This document shows, piece by piece, positions 9,528 through 16,728 of a DNA stretch of 21,570 nucleotides. The DNA lies in the NCBI GenBank assembly GCA_003445855.1, contig DMCG01000041.1, positions 17,941 through 39,510 on the forward strand. Reading direction: 5' to 3'. The translations under genes were made by a program, and so were the position numbers. Origin of the DNA: Spartobacteria bacterium (GTDB lineage Bacteria; Verrucomicrobiota; Verrucomicrobiia; Chthoniobacterales; UBA10450). The notes under the pieces were generated by a model. That model saw only the letters and a list, made by a program, of their open reading frames with translations, was not told the DNA's origin and made no database searches. The first letter of the stretch is position 1. Every line of letters starts with the position of its first letter.

Positions 9528-10528
9528 ACATCGTTGCGAAAGCTCGAGAAGAGTTCATCGCGCGTCACCGTAGCGGTGCCAAGTTTGCCGACCACAACGG
9601 CGCTACCGTGATTGGCGATTTCGGCTGCTTCGGTCGACGTGGCGTCGCAAGCGAGCGCGAGCATGAAAAGCGCGATGGCGGTGTCGCCCGCGCCGGAAAC
9701 GTCAAAGACCTGGCGCGTTTTTGTCGGAATATGATGCGGCGGTTCGTTCTTTTGAAAAAGCATCATGCCGTGTTCGCCGAGCGTGATGAGAATATATTTC
9801 GTGTCCCATTTCTCGAGCAAGGTTGTGCCGGCGCGGACAAGATCGACATCTTTCTCTGGAGATTCGTCCGGATCGCGCCACGGAATGCCGGCAGCGAGAA
9901 AAGCTTCGGTGCGGTTCGGTTTCACAACGGTCATTCCGCGCCAGTCGATCAAATTTCGTGAGTTGGGATCCGCCGCGACAAGTTTTGCGGCCGCGCGCGT
10001 ATCGTGTGCGATTTGCGAGACTAATTCAGCGGCGAGAAAACCTTTGCCGTAATCTTCGAAGATGATGGCGTCGATCTCGGACAGGTTTTTTTTAACCGCT
10101 GCGACGACTTTTGCAATTTGCCTGGACGAAGGACCGACGATCTGCTCGCGATCGACGCGGACGACTTGTTGATGGCGCGCGATGATGCGCGTTTTGACGA
10201 TGGTGCGAAAGTTTTTGGCCTCGACCGAGTTCACGATGTCGATCTTTTGTTCGGCGAGAAGTCCTCGAAGCTGTTCGCCGCTGCGATCTTTCCCAATCAT
10301 TCCGATGAGTGAGACGCGATCGACAAACTCGCGGAGATTACGAGCAACGTTGGCGGCGCCCCCCGGATAAAACGATTCGCCGGTGACTTCCACAACCGGC
10401 ACCGGCGCCTCAGGCGAGATGCGGCCGACTTTTCCCCAAACGAATTCGTCGAGCATCAAATCGCCGATCACCAGTATTCGTTTGGCAGGCGCGCGGCCAA
10501 GAATCTGCTCGAGGCGGGTGAAATTCAT
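9518..10528 (-). CDS. hldA: D-glycero-beta-D-manno-heptose-7-phosphate kinase (PfkB/ribokinase family)
   Basis: Phosphorylates heptose 7-phosphate at C1, the step before GmhB in ADP-heptose synthesis. N-terminal ILVIGDLMLDEFVWGKVGRISPEAPVPVVEV and GGAANVARNL are the RfaE domain I signatures. VVKPNRTEA and the C-terminal ribokinase anion-hole motif DVSGAGDTAIA (about 277-287) hold the catalytic aspartate. At 336 aa it is the kinase domain only, without the adenylyltransferase half of HldE, so a separate HldC would be needed and is not in the window. It heads the run hldA-gmhB-kdsB-pyrG. Its final codons lie in a dispersed repeat. Motif copies at 9839 (Val-Asp-Leu) and 10237 (Lys-Ile-Asp) lie within it. 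Confidence 0.93.
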   Translation of the reverse strand: MNFTRLEQILGRAPAKRILVIGDLMLDEFVWGKVGRISPEAPVPVVEVTGESFYPGGAANVARNLREFVDRVSLIGMIGKDRSGEQLRGLLAEQKIDIVNSVEAKNFRTIVKTRIIARHQQVVRVDREQIVGPSSRQIAKVVAAVKKNLSEIDAIIFEDYGKGFLAAELVSQIAHDTRAAAKLVAADPNSRNLIDWRGMTVVKPNRTEAFLAAGIPWRDPDESPEKDVDLVRAGTTLLEKWDTKYILITLGEHGMMLFQKNEPPHHIPTKTRQVFDVSGAGDTAIALFMLALACDATSTEAAEIANHGSAVVVGKLGTATVTRDELFSSFRNDVSS

Positions 10529-10683
10529 GAGAAAAATGACGGATGATGCCGCCGAGATGAAAAATTGATGCGATTCAGAGGAGTCAAAATGTGGTGCGTG
10601 GCGATTTGTGCGGAACGGGGGTTCCGCTTAGAATCTCCCATTAATCCTGAATACGAAGACGAAATCAATAGTCGAAGCTCCCA
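10529..10683. promoter_or_regulatory. Divergent intergenic region upstream of hldA and a secreted protein gene
   Basis: This 155 bp spacer must carry the promoters of the LPS-precursor run (minus) and the secreted-protein pair (plus). The only structure I can point to is a 7-bp inverted repeat, GCGGAAC/GTTCCGC, around GGGG (10610-10627). It could be an operator or an RNA hairpin. No convincing promoter boxes were recognised. Confidence 0.35.
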
Positions 10684-11484
10684 ATGATTCCTTTCGCTAG
10701 ATACTTGAAGCTGGGTGCGGTCGCCGTGAGCGGCCTGACCCTTTGCGCCCACGGCGCCCAGGCCCCGCAGCGTATCGACGTAAAACAATTGTCGAAAAAA
10801 GTGGAAGACGTGGTGGTGCCGCTGCCGAACGAAGTCTTCGGCGCGCTGAACAAGCTCGGCTCGGTCAATTGGAAAGAATACGTGCGCAGCGACAAAGGAA
10901 GCAATTTTACGGAACGGCCGCGCATTGCGTTGTTGCTCGGCACGGTGATTGCCGATGGCTTCATCGCGGTGCAAGCGGAAGATGCGCCGGCGGTGAAGGA
11001 AATCGGTCAGCGCGTGCAGACGTTGGCCAGAGGAATCGGCGTCGAACGCTCGATCACGCAACACGCCAAAGCGATCACTGAGGCGGCGGACAAGCGAAAA
11101 TGGGAGAACGTGCGGCAGGAACTCGACCGCACACAGAACAGTGTGCAGCAGGCGATGAACGAAGTGCACGATGAAAAATTGTCGCAACTGGTTAGCCTGG
11201 GTGGATGGCTGCGAGGCACGGAGGTTTTGACCGCCGTGGTGACAAAACATTTTTCCGCCGAAGGGGCTGAGTTGCTGCACCAGCCGGACCTGCTCGTTTA
11301 TTTTCAAACGCGATTGCAAGCGATGCCCGAGTTCAACCTGGCGATCATCCGCGAAATTCAAGGCGCCCTCGTCGAAGTAAAGCCTTTGATCAACGTGGGC
11401 AGCGCGCACATCTCGCCCGAATCGGTAAAAAAAATCAATGAGATCACGACGCGCCTCGACTACGGCATCGTGACCAGGGAGTAG
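10684..11484 (+). CDS. Secreted protein of unknown function
   Basis: I do not recognise this family. The first 25 or so residues (MIPFARYLKLGAVAVSGLTL, then CAHGAQA) look like a Sec signal peptide, with likely cleavage after AQA, so the protein is probably periplasmic. The mature 240 aa are mostly alpha-helical by composition. There is an amphipathic, charged stretch (about 110-165: QHAKAITEAADKRKWENVRQ and on) and a Gly/Leu-rich part (SLGGWLRGTEV, about 177-187). There are no catalytic motifs, cysteine pairs or further membrane helices. It sits 8 bp before another signal-peptide gene, and the two probably form an operon. Coding on this strand is favoured over the long opposite frame because of the signal peptide and codon pattern. 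Confidence 0.8.
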   Translation: MIPFARYLKLGAVAVSGLTLCAHGAQAPQRIDVKQLSKKVEDVVVPLPNEVFGALNKLGSVNWKEYVRSDKGSNFTERPRIALLLGTVIADGFIAVQAEDAPAVKEIGQRVQTLARGIGVERSITQHAKAITEAADKRKWENVRQELDRTQNSVQQAMNEVHDEKLSQLVSLGGWLRGTEVLTAVVTKHFSAEGAELLHQPDLLVYFQTRLQAMPEFNLAIIREIQGALVEVKPLINVGSAHISPESVKKINEITTRLDYGIVTRE

Positions 11485-11492
11485 GGGCCTTA

Positions 11493-11942
11493 ATGCGTGC
11501 GTTCGTGAAAGTTCTCTTCCGTGGAAGTTCATCCCTCGCGGCCCTGCTCGCGCTGCGACTGACAGTTTTCGCATCAGTCGATGACGCGCAATCATTCGCT
11601 CTCCAGGCTGCGGAACCGTACATCAAAGAGGGGTTCCAGGTGCGCGAAGATTATTGGGGCGGCGATCTGGGCTCGGGAGAAAAAAAGGCGGTGCGGCAAC
11701 AATTATTCAAGGGCAACGAATATTGGTTCTGGATGGGCACGGAAATCGAGCGGGCGAGGATTTCGGTGCACATTTACGACTCCGAGGGAAAGCTCGCGGA
11801 GGAGCCGGACGGATGGGAGAAGGGTCACTTCGCCGCGGTGCACATCATTCCCAAAAGCACCGGCAGCTATTTTATCATCGTGAGCATCGAGGAGTCGCCG
11901 GAAGAGCGCACGCACTGGGCGCTGGTTTATGGGTTCCGCTAA
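11493..11942 (+). CDS. Small secreted protein of unknown function
   Basis: I do not recognise this family. It has 149 aa with an N-terminal signal peptide (basic MRAFVKVLFRG, then a hydrophobic SSLAALLALRLTVFA; cleavage probably near residue 28). The mature part is rich in Trp, Tyr and Phe with alternating hydrophobic residues (EYWFWMGTEIERARISVHIY, GSYFIIVSIEESPEERTHWA), which suggests a compact beta-sandwich domain. It follows the preceding secreted protein by 8 bp and is probably co-transcribed. The order of the two genes and the shared export signal suggest a joint envelope role, but nothing in either sequence says which. Confidence 0.8.
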   Translation: MRAFVKVLFRGSSSLAALLALRLTVFASVDDAQSFALQAAEPYIKEGFQVREDYWGGDLGSGEKKAVRQQLFKGNEYWFWMGTEIERARISVHIYDSEGKLAEEPDGWEKGHFAAVHIIPKSTGSYFIIVSIEESPEERTHWALVYGFR

Positions 11943-12057
11943 GTGACGAACGTCATTGTCGATCTTTGCGGTTGTCGATCTTGGATACGAAGTGGCACGG
12001 GCTTCCAGCCCGTGTCTCATCGGCAGGATGCCGATGCCACCCTAACTTTGCGGCGAA
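11943..12057. repeat. Intergenic repeat cluster: two dispersed motifs plus a folded palindrome unit
   Basis: The 115 bp before phoH hold two exact TGTCGATCTT copies in the same direction (11957-11966 and 11973-11982, starts 16 bp apart). A double palindrome follows. Stem CACGGGCT/AGCCCGTG closes on loop TCC (11996-12014), and CATCGGCA/TGCCGATG on loop GGA (12018-12036). An outer pair GTGGCA (11992-11997) and TGCCAC (12035-12040) brackets both, so the unit could fold as a three-way junction. No promoter was recognised. Confidence 0.85.
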
Positions 12058-13023
12058 ATGATTGAGACGCGCACGTTGCAATTTGAGAGCGCCCGCGCCT
12101 TGCAGTCGCTCTACGCAAATGACCTCAAGCTTTTAAAAAATCTCGAGGATTCTCTCGGCGTAAAGGTGACGACGCGCGAAGGCTGGGTGAAACTGGAGGG
12201 TGAACCGGACAAGATCGACAAGGCGCAGCACGTCTTCGATCAACTCGAACAAGTCCGACAAAAAGGTGTGCCGATACAGAAACACGAATTCAATTACGCT
12301 TTGAACTCGGTGAACGAAGCGCGCGAAGATAATCTCGGTGAAGTTGTAGCGACAAAGATCATCACTTCGCCGCGCAAACCGCCAATTGTGGCGCGCACCG
12401 CCGGCCAGCGTAATTATGTCGATGCCATCCAGAAGGACGACGTCGTTTTTGGAATTGGACCGGCTGGCACCGGCAAGACTTATCTGGCCGTGGCGATGGC
12501 CGTGGCCGCATTAAAGAAAGAACAAGTTGCGCGGATCGTTTTAACGAGACCGGCGGTGGAAGCGGGCGAAGCACTGGGATTTTTGCCGGGGGATTTGCGG
12601 GAAAAAATTACGCCATATCTTCGCCCGCTTTATGACGCGTTGCACGATATGCTCGAGCCGGAAGAGATTGAGCGCTCGGTGGCGCGGCAAACCATCGAAG
12701 TCGCTCCGCTCGCGTATATGCGCGGCCGCACCTTGAGCAACGCGTTTGTGATTCTCGATGAAGCGCAGAACACGACGACCGAGCAAATGTTCATGCTTTT
12801 GACGCGGATAGGCCCAAACTCCAAATGCGTCGTCACCGGCGACGTGACGCAAATTGATCTGCCGGCGAACAAACGTTCCGGTGTTCTCGAGGCGCTGCAG
12901 GCGCTGAAAAATGTTCCCGGGATCGCGACCGTTTATTTCACCGAGCGCGATGTCGTTCGCCACGAACTCGTGCGCGCCATCATCAATGCCTACCAGCAGC
13001 ATCGCGCGCCGCTGAACTCGTAG
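12058..13023 (+). CDS. PhoH-like ATPase (YbeZ type)
   Basis: Cytoplasmic P-loop NTPase of the PhoH family, linked to RNA metabolism in other bacteria, often beside YbeY and a PgpH-type protein. An N-terminal KH-like region (about 25-75, including DSLGVKVTTREGWVKLEG) precedes the ATPase core. The core has Walker A GPAGTGKT (134-141), TRPAVEAGEALGFLPGD (163-179), Walker B VILDEAQN (231-238) and TGDVTQIDLP. At 321 aa it has the usual length for YbeZ-like members. It lies 17 bp upstream of the HD membrane protein, which fits the common phoH-pgpH order. One dispersed motif at 12211-12220 is read as Lys-Ile-Asp. The exact molecular role is not settled for the family. Confidence 0.95.
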   Translation: MIETRTLQFESARALQSLYANDLKLLKNLEDSLGVKVTTREGWVKLEGEPDKIDKAQHVFDQLEQVRQKGVPIQKHEFNYALNSVNEAREDNLGEVVATKIITSPRKPPIVARTAGQRNYVDAIQKDDVVFGIGPAGTGKTYLAVAMAVAALKKEQVARIVLTRPAVEAGEALGFLPGDLREKITPYLRPLYDALHDMLEPEEIERSVARQTIEVAPLAYMRGRTLSNAFVILDEAQNTTTEQMFMLLTRIGPNSKCVVTGDVTQIDLPANKRSGVLEALQALKNVPGIATVYFTERDVVRHELVRAIINAYQQHRAPLNS

Positions 13024-13040
13024 CGTAAATAAAATCTACC

Positions 13041-14678
13041 ATGTTCGATTTCTTGCGACACAACCGGCTGGTGAGACGCGGCCTCGCCTCGCGAAAGACG
13101 CGCCGGCGCCGCACGCGCAACGAACTGCTGCAAAACCTTGAGTGCGCTTCTTACGTCAAAGTATTGATCTTTGCCGGTTTCGTGGCCGGACTGGCCTTCC
13201 TCATCTTTAGCGGACAACAGCCGGAACCGACGAAGAATTTCGTCATCGCGCTGTTGTTTCTGGCCATTGCGATGACGCAACTCTGGATCAATCAGCCAAA
13301 AACATTTTCGCAAAACTCGTGCGTTTTGCTCGTTTTCGGAACGATCCTGGTACAGCTGGCGGTGACCAAACTCTTACTCGTGCTTTGCAACGGCAGCACG
13401 TTTCGATTCCTGAAGCCGGAGATGGGTGGGCTCATCGCGCCCTACGCGTTCGCGCCGCTTGTGCTTAGCGTTTTGCTTGGCCGCAACCATGGTCTTTATG
13501 CCGCCGTTTCCGTCAGTCTTTGGAGCAGCGTGTTATTTGGAAAAATCGATGCGCCGCTTCTCGTGACCAGTCTGATTAGCGGATTCACTGCTGTGTATCT
13601 CACGCTCCAGGTCCGGCGGCGCAGCAAACTGATCCGCGCCGGCGTCGGTGTCGGACTCGCCATCTGGTTATTGTCGCTCACTTTCGGCCTGATCGGGCCG
13701 ATCAGTTTGTTTTCACCGATGGCTAATGATTGGGGAATGATCGGCCTCCAGAGCGCGCTCGCGGTGGGAAATGGAATTGTGACGGCAACCGTGGTTGGCG
13801 GCGCGCTGCCAATTCTCGAGCATCTCTTTCAAATCACTACCGATATCTCCTGGCTGGAGGCCTCCGATCTTAATCATCCGTTGCTGCGTCGCATGACGAT
13901 CGAGGCGCCGGGCACTTACCATCACAGCTTGGTCGTGGCGAATCTTGCCGAGGCCGCCGCGGAAGCCATCGGCGCGAACGCGACGCTTTGCCGGGTCTGC
14001 TCCTATTTCCACGACGTCGGGAAATTGGTGAAGCCGGAATACTTCACCGAAAACATGAACTTCGAGCGCAACCCGCACGACGATCTTGCCCCAACCATGA
14101 GCGCCTTGATCATCATCGCTCACGTGAAGGAAGGCGTTGATCTCGCGCTCAAATACAAACTCAATCAGCGCATCATCGACATCATCCAGGAACATCACGG
14201 CACCTCATTCGTTTACTACTTCTATCAGCGCGCGCTCCAGCAGCAGGAAGACGCGCGCGCGGGCGGAAAGATCATGAACATCCGCGAGGAAGACATCCCC
14301 GAAGTGCAGGAAGAAAGTTTTCGTTACGGCGGTCCAAAACCGCAGACGAAAGAGAGTGCGATCGTTAGTCTGGCGGACATTGTCGAAAGCGCATCGCGCA
14401 GTTTAGAGAAACCGACGCCGCAAAAAATCGAACAACTCGTGAACGAGCTCATCGAAGAGCGGATCGCGGATCGACAATTGGACGAGTGCGATCTCACCCT
14501 CGGCGAGATAAAAATTATCGCCGACCGGTTTGGATTCACGCTCATGACCATGCTGCACAGCCGAATCGCCTATCCGAAGCAGGAAACAAAATTCACGGTG
14601 ACCCGCGATGAAAGTTTGCCCGACGTGATGGCGGCAACGAAAAGGCCGGCGTCCGCTCCGCCGGTCTCAGCTGCCTAA
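13041..14678 (+). CDS. Multi-pass membrane HD-domain phosphohydrolase (PgpH-like)
   Basis: Probable cyclic-dinucleotide (c-di-AMP) phosphodiesterase of the 7TM-HD group. A basic N-terminus is followed by about seven hydrophobic segments between residues 40 and 262, including VLIFAGFVAGLAFLIFSG, NFVIALLFLAIAMTQLWI, LLVFGTILVQLAVTKLLLVL and AGVGVGLAIWLLSLTFGLIG. The cytoplasmic HD domain has GTYHHSL (H294/H295), FHDVGK (H324, D325), NPHDDLAP (H346), H361 and QEHHGTS (H385/H386), the full metal-binding set. The first two helices are nearly adjacent, so the large extracellular 7TMR-HDED domain of PgpH is absent; at 545 aa it is much shorter than PgpH (about 700). The neighbouring phoH supports the family call, but the substrate is inferred. 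Confidence 0.9.
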   Translation: MFDFLRHNRLVRRGLASRKTRRRRTRNELLQNLECASYVKVLIFAGFVAGLAFLIFSGQQPEPTKNFVIALLFLAIAMTQLWINQPKTFSQNSCVLLVFGTILVQLAVTKLLLVLCNGSTFRFLKPEMGGLIAPYAFAPLVLSVLLGRNHGLYAAVSVSLWSSVLFGKIDAPLLVTSLISGFTAVYLTLQVRRRSKLIRAGVGVGLAIWLLSLTFGLIGPISLFSPMANDWGMIGLQSALAVGNGIVTATVVGGALPILEHLFQITTDISWLEASDLNHPLLRRMTIEAPGTYHHSLVVANLAEAAAEAIGANATLCRVCSYFHDVGKLVKPEYFTENMNFERNPHDDLAPTMSALIIIAHVKEGVDLALKYKLNQRIIDIIQEHHGTSFVYYFYQRALQQQEDARAGGKIMNIREEDIPEVQEESFRYGGPKPQTKESAIVSLADIVESASRSLEKPTPQKIEQLVNELIEERIADRQLDECDLTLGEIKIIADRFGFTLMTMLHSRIAYPKQETKFTVTRDESLPDVMAATKRPASAPPVSAA

Positions 14679-14789
14679 GCCGGTAGGGCGAGAATGGAGC
14701 GAGCCGGGAGACCGCGACATGGACGGAAGCCTAAAAGGTGGGTGAGCGGGAGCGAACGAATCACTCTGTCGAGCCGACGAATCTTGGAA
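14679..14789. other. Intergenic segment before the purine nucleoside phosphorylase gene
   Basis: This 111 bp stretch is open in the frame of the downstream gene, so a gene caller may extend the start to 14694. The translated part is Arg/Gly-rich and unlike the family, so I treat it as non-coding. No promoter or terminator was recognised. Confidence 0.5.
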
Positions 14790-15641
14790 ATGCACGTTCA
14801 CGGCCACAAAAGTGAGGCGCTTCAACGCCTGCGCGATTGGCGCGCGGAAACCGCGATTATTCTCGGCTCGGGTCTAAGCGGCATCGTTCCAAGCGCGCCG
14901 GCGGACACACGACAACCGGAAGCATCTAATTTCATGCATCGTAAGCCGCTTACGATGCATGCGGAGTTGCCTGAAATCCCTTACAGCGAGTTTGGCGAGA
15001 TTCCGCAACCTTCGGTGCCGGGACACGCAAGTCGTTTTGTCCTGGGCGAAATTTCCGAGAAGCATGTGATTTTTGCGCAAGGCCGCGTCCATCTTTACGA
15101 AGGATTTTCGGCGCGCGATGTAACGGCTGTTGTTCGACTCCTCGCGGAAGCCGGAATCAAACAACTCATCCTCACGAATGCGGCAGGTTCGGCCAACCCG
15201 AAATTTGCGCCTGGCTCGTGGATGATGATCACCGACCACATTAATCTCACCGGAACGACGCCACTGCTCGGCGCGCCGCAATTTGTCGATCTTAGCGAAG
15301 CGTATTCGCCAAATTTAAGGAAACGATTCGCCGAGGCCGCGCGCAAGATCGACATGTTATTGCACGAAGGCGTTTACGCAGGTTTGCTCGGCCCGCAGTA
15401 CGAAACGCCCGCCGAAGTGCGCATGCTGCAAAAAATCGGCGCTGACGCCATCGGCATGTCCACCGTGCTCGAAGTCATCCAGGCCCGCGCACTCGGCCTG
15501 GAAGTCGCTGGCTTCTCTTGCCTAACAAATCTCGCCGCAGGAATTTCGCCCGCAAAACTCAGCCACGAAGAAGTGCTCGCGACCGGAAAAAGAGCGGCGA
15601 CGGAATTCGCGCGACTTCTACAAGCGGGACTGTCCGCCTAA
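14790..15641 (+). CDS. Purine nucleoside phosphorylase, class I (trimeric type)
   Basis: Phosphorolysis of inosine/guanosine to the free base and ribose 1-phosphate in purine salvage. The ATG at 14790 gives 283 aa starting MHVHGHKSEALQRLRDWRAE, which places the phosphate-binding ILGSGLSG at 24-31 as expected. The upstream in-frame ATG at 14694 would add 32 unrelated residues. Other signatures are FAQGRVHLYEG (phosphate and ribose site), LTNAAGSANP (purine-binding asparagine region), LLGPQYETPAEVRML and IGMSTVLEVIQA. A Tyr/Phe-rich guanine-binding C-terminus completes the low-molecular-mass trimeric PNP pattern. MTA phosphorylase is less likely because of GPQYETPAE. Two motif copies fall inside (15284 Val-Asp-Leu, 15345 Lys-Ile-Asp). 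Confidence 0.93.
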   Translation: MHVHGHKSEALQRLRDWRAETAIILGSGLSGIVPSAPADTRQPEASNFMHRKPLTMHAELPEIPYSEFGEIPQPSVPGHASRFVLGEISEKHVIFAQGRVHLYEGFSARDVTAVVRLLAEAGIKQLILTNAAGSANPKFAPGSWMMITDHINLTGTTPLLGAPQFVDLSEAYSPNLRKRFAEAARKIDMLLHEGVYAGLLGPQYETPAEVRMLQKIGADAIGMSTVLEVIQARALGLEVAGFSCLTNLAAGISPAKLSHEEVLATGKRAATEFARLLQAGLSA

Positions 15642-15720
15642 CGAGACACAAGATCAGCCGCGGCTTGGGGAGGCGCAAGTCGCAGCAAGTTGGGTGTTGG
15701 AAACTAAGATCGACATGAAA
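15642..15720. other. Intergenic spacer between PNP gene and cassette-like unit
   Basis: Apart from one exact AAGATCGACAT copy (15706-15715) I see no feature here. There is no evident terminator for the preceding gene. The attC-like site begins directly after it. Confidence 0.4.
15706..15715 (+). repeat. Intergenic copy of the AAGATCGACAW motif
   Basis: Exact copy AAGATCGACAT between the PNP gene and the cassette-like unit. It is the last copy before a 3.2-kb stretch that has none. Confidence 0.9.
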
Positions 15721-15762
15721 ACATAACGCCGGGAAGCCGTCGGCTGCATCGCTTGGTTAGAT
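15721..15762 (-). other. attC-like recombination site (short or truncated)
   Basis: Read on the minus strand, the gene's stop codon lies in ATCTAAC (15762-15756), which fits the integron R'' box RYYYAAC. A GC-rich segment with the self-pairing AGCCG-A-CGGCT follows, then CGTTATG, which resembles the R' end (GTTRRRY; GTTATG-type ends are seen in many attC sites). At 42 bp it is shorter than the usual minimum of roughly 57 bp, so it may have lost part of the central stem. Confidence 0.5.
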
Positions 15763-16065
15763 GTTTTGGCGCCGCGTATATAGAAGACGTCTCACACGAC
15801 GAACCAAGCAAGCTGATACCAGGGAAATCGCAAAACTCTGTGCGGCTAGCATAGGAATGATCAGAAAACTCCATGCGTGATACTCCGCCAACTTGCTGCC
15901 GCTGAGGATTGGAGGCGTATAGTAAATCACAGGCGCGGCAATGACCTGAAGAAAAATTAGGCTGGTTACTAGCCACCGGAACCGTCTGAATAGTAGCCCG
16001 CAAACAATGCCTGCTGCGAGACTCGTCCCGATGAGCGCGGCCCATTCTAAAAAGCTCGTTGGCAT
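15757..16065 (-). CDS. Small membrane protein of unknown function, probable gene-cassette cargo
   Basis: I do not recognise this family. It has 102 aa with three or so hydrophobic segments: LEWAALIGTSLAAGIVCGLL (about 6-25), WLVTSLIFLQVIAAPVIYY (about 31-49) and WSFLIIPMLAAQSFAISLVS (about 66-85). A basic C-terminus (VRRVRRLLYTRRQNI) is expected to face the cytoplasm. The start chosen is the ATG at 16065; the longer TTG-initiated frame (16089) begins right after the nuoC stop. Two features suggest integron-cassette origin. The ATG lies two bases after GTTAGAT, and the TAA stop is embedded in ATCTAAC. It could instead be a chance downstream partner of nuoC, but no Nuo subunit matches it. Confidence 0.7.
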   Translation of the reverse strand: MPTSFLEWAALIGTSLAAGIVCGLLFRRFRWLVTSLIFLQVIAAPVIYYTPPILSGSKLAEYHAWSFLIIPMLAAQSFAISLVSACLVRRVRRLLYTRRQNI

Positions 16066-16067
16066 AC

Positions 16068-16074
16068 ATCTAAC
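16068..16074 (-). other. Cassette 5' boundary (GTTAGAT)
   Basis: On the minus strand GTTAGAT fits the GTTRRRY core at which integron integrases cut and join. It is directly preceded by GGGCCGAATACTC, which resembles the L' part of an attC site, and followed by GT and the ATG of the small membrane protein. A single 7-mer is weak on its own; its value lies in pairing with 15721-15762. Confidence 0.45.
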
Positions 16075-16089
16075 GAGTATTCGGCCCAA

Positions 16090-16728
16090 TTATTGCGCCT
16101 TTAAAGGCGTATTTTTGGGCCCTAATCCTGGATTTGGGCGAAAATTCTGCGGTCGTAATTCGGGCGGACGTGCGCGCGGTTCGCGATCTTTCGCATTGGC
16201 GGTACTCGGCACCGTGACAAACGGTCCGCCTTCCATTGGCGTGACTTTTGTAAAGGCGACATCGGGCATTTCGCTCGGCAATCCTTCGAGCGGAAATTCC
16301 TTTCGCAACGGAAAGAACGGATAGCCGTCCCACATCAAGATGCGACGCAGATCGGGATGGCCGTTAAATTTGATTCCCATCATGTCGTAAATCTCGCGCT
16401 CGTGCCAATTCGCCGTCGGCCAAATGTCGGAAACGGTATCGACCGCGCCGTCATCTTCCGACACGCGCAACTTCAACCGCAAATGGACCGCGAGCGTCAT
16501 CGAATAGAGCTCGTAAACGATCTCGAAACGCGGTTCCTCGCCGAAATTGTCGATGCTGGTGATGTCGATCAAATAATCGAAGGAGAGGTCATCGCGACAG
16601 AATTTTGCGATCTCACGCAGGTCACTCGGTGAAATCGTGTAAGTCGTTTCGCCGCGAAACTCGGTCTTGTCCTGGATTTTCGCGCCAAGTAATTTCCCGA
16701 GTGACACGAGCAGTTCTGGGCCGGTCAT
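16090..16728 (-). CDS. nuoC: NADH-quinone oxidoreductase subunit C (NuoC, 30 kDa)
   Basis: Peripheral-arm subunit of respiratory complex I that helps join the NADH-side arm to the membrane arm. Conserved stretches are LSFDYLIDITSIDN, EIVYELYSM, VSDIWPTANWHEREIYDMMGIKFNGHPDLRRIL (the 30-kDa signature with WHERE-type residues) and FPLRKEFPLEG. I place the start at the ATG at 16728 (MTGPELLVSLGKLLG; 212 aa), because the longer frame to 16815 reads through palindromic repeats. The C-terminus after FVTVPST is a Pro/Arg/Asn-rich tail of about 35 residues not typical of the family. It follows nuoB, but nuoD does not follow it; a small membrane protein does. Confidence 0.92.
   Translation of the reverse strand: MTGPELLVSLGKLLGAKIQDKTEFRGETTYTISPSDLREIAKFCRDDLSFDYLIDITSIDNFGEEPRFEIVYELYSMTLAVHLRLKLRVSEDDGAVDTVSDIWPTANWHEREIYDMMGIKFNGHPDLRRILMWDGYPFFPLRKEFPLEGLPSEMPDVAFTKVTPMEGGPFVTVPSTANAKDREPRARPPELRPQNFRPNPGLGPKNTPLKAQ

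Noticed and set aside
10610..10627. Possible rho-independent terminator GCGGAAC-GGGG-GTTCCGC
   Set aside because: No T-run follows on either strand, and it sits between divergent genes where no terminator is expected. Kept only as an inverted repeat.
10525..11595. Long minus-strand open frame (356 codons) across the secreted-protein gene
   Set aside because: It is antisense to two genes with signal peptides. Its product is His/Arg/Phe-rich without any family features, as expected for a mirrored frame in GC-rich coding DNA.
15636..15642. GCCTAAC at the PNP stop as another integron core site
   Set aside because: It fits RYYYAAC, but no paired GTTRRRY with a foldable centre follows at a suitable distance in that orientation. 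Probably chance.
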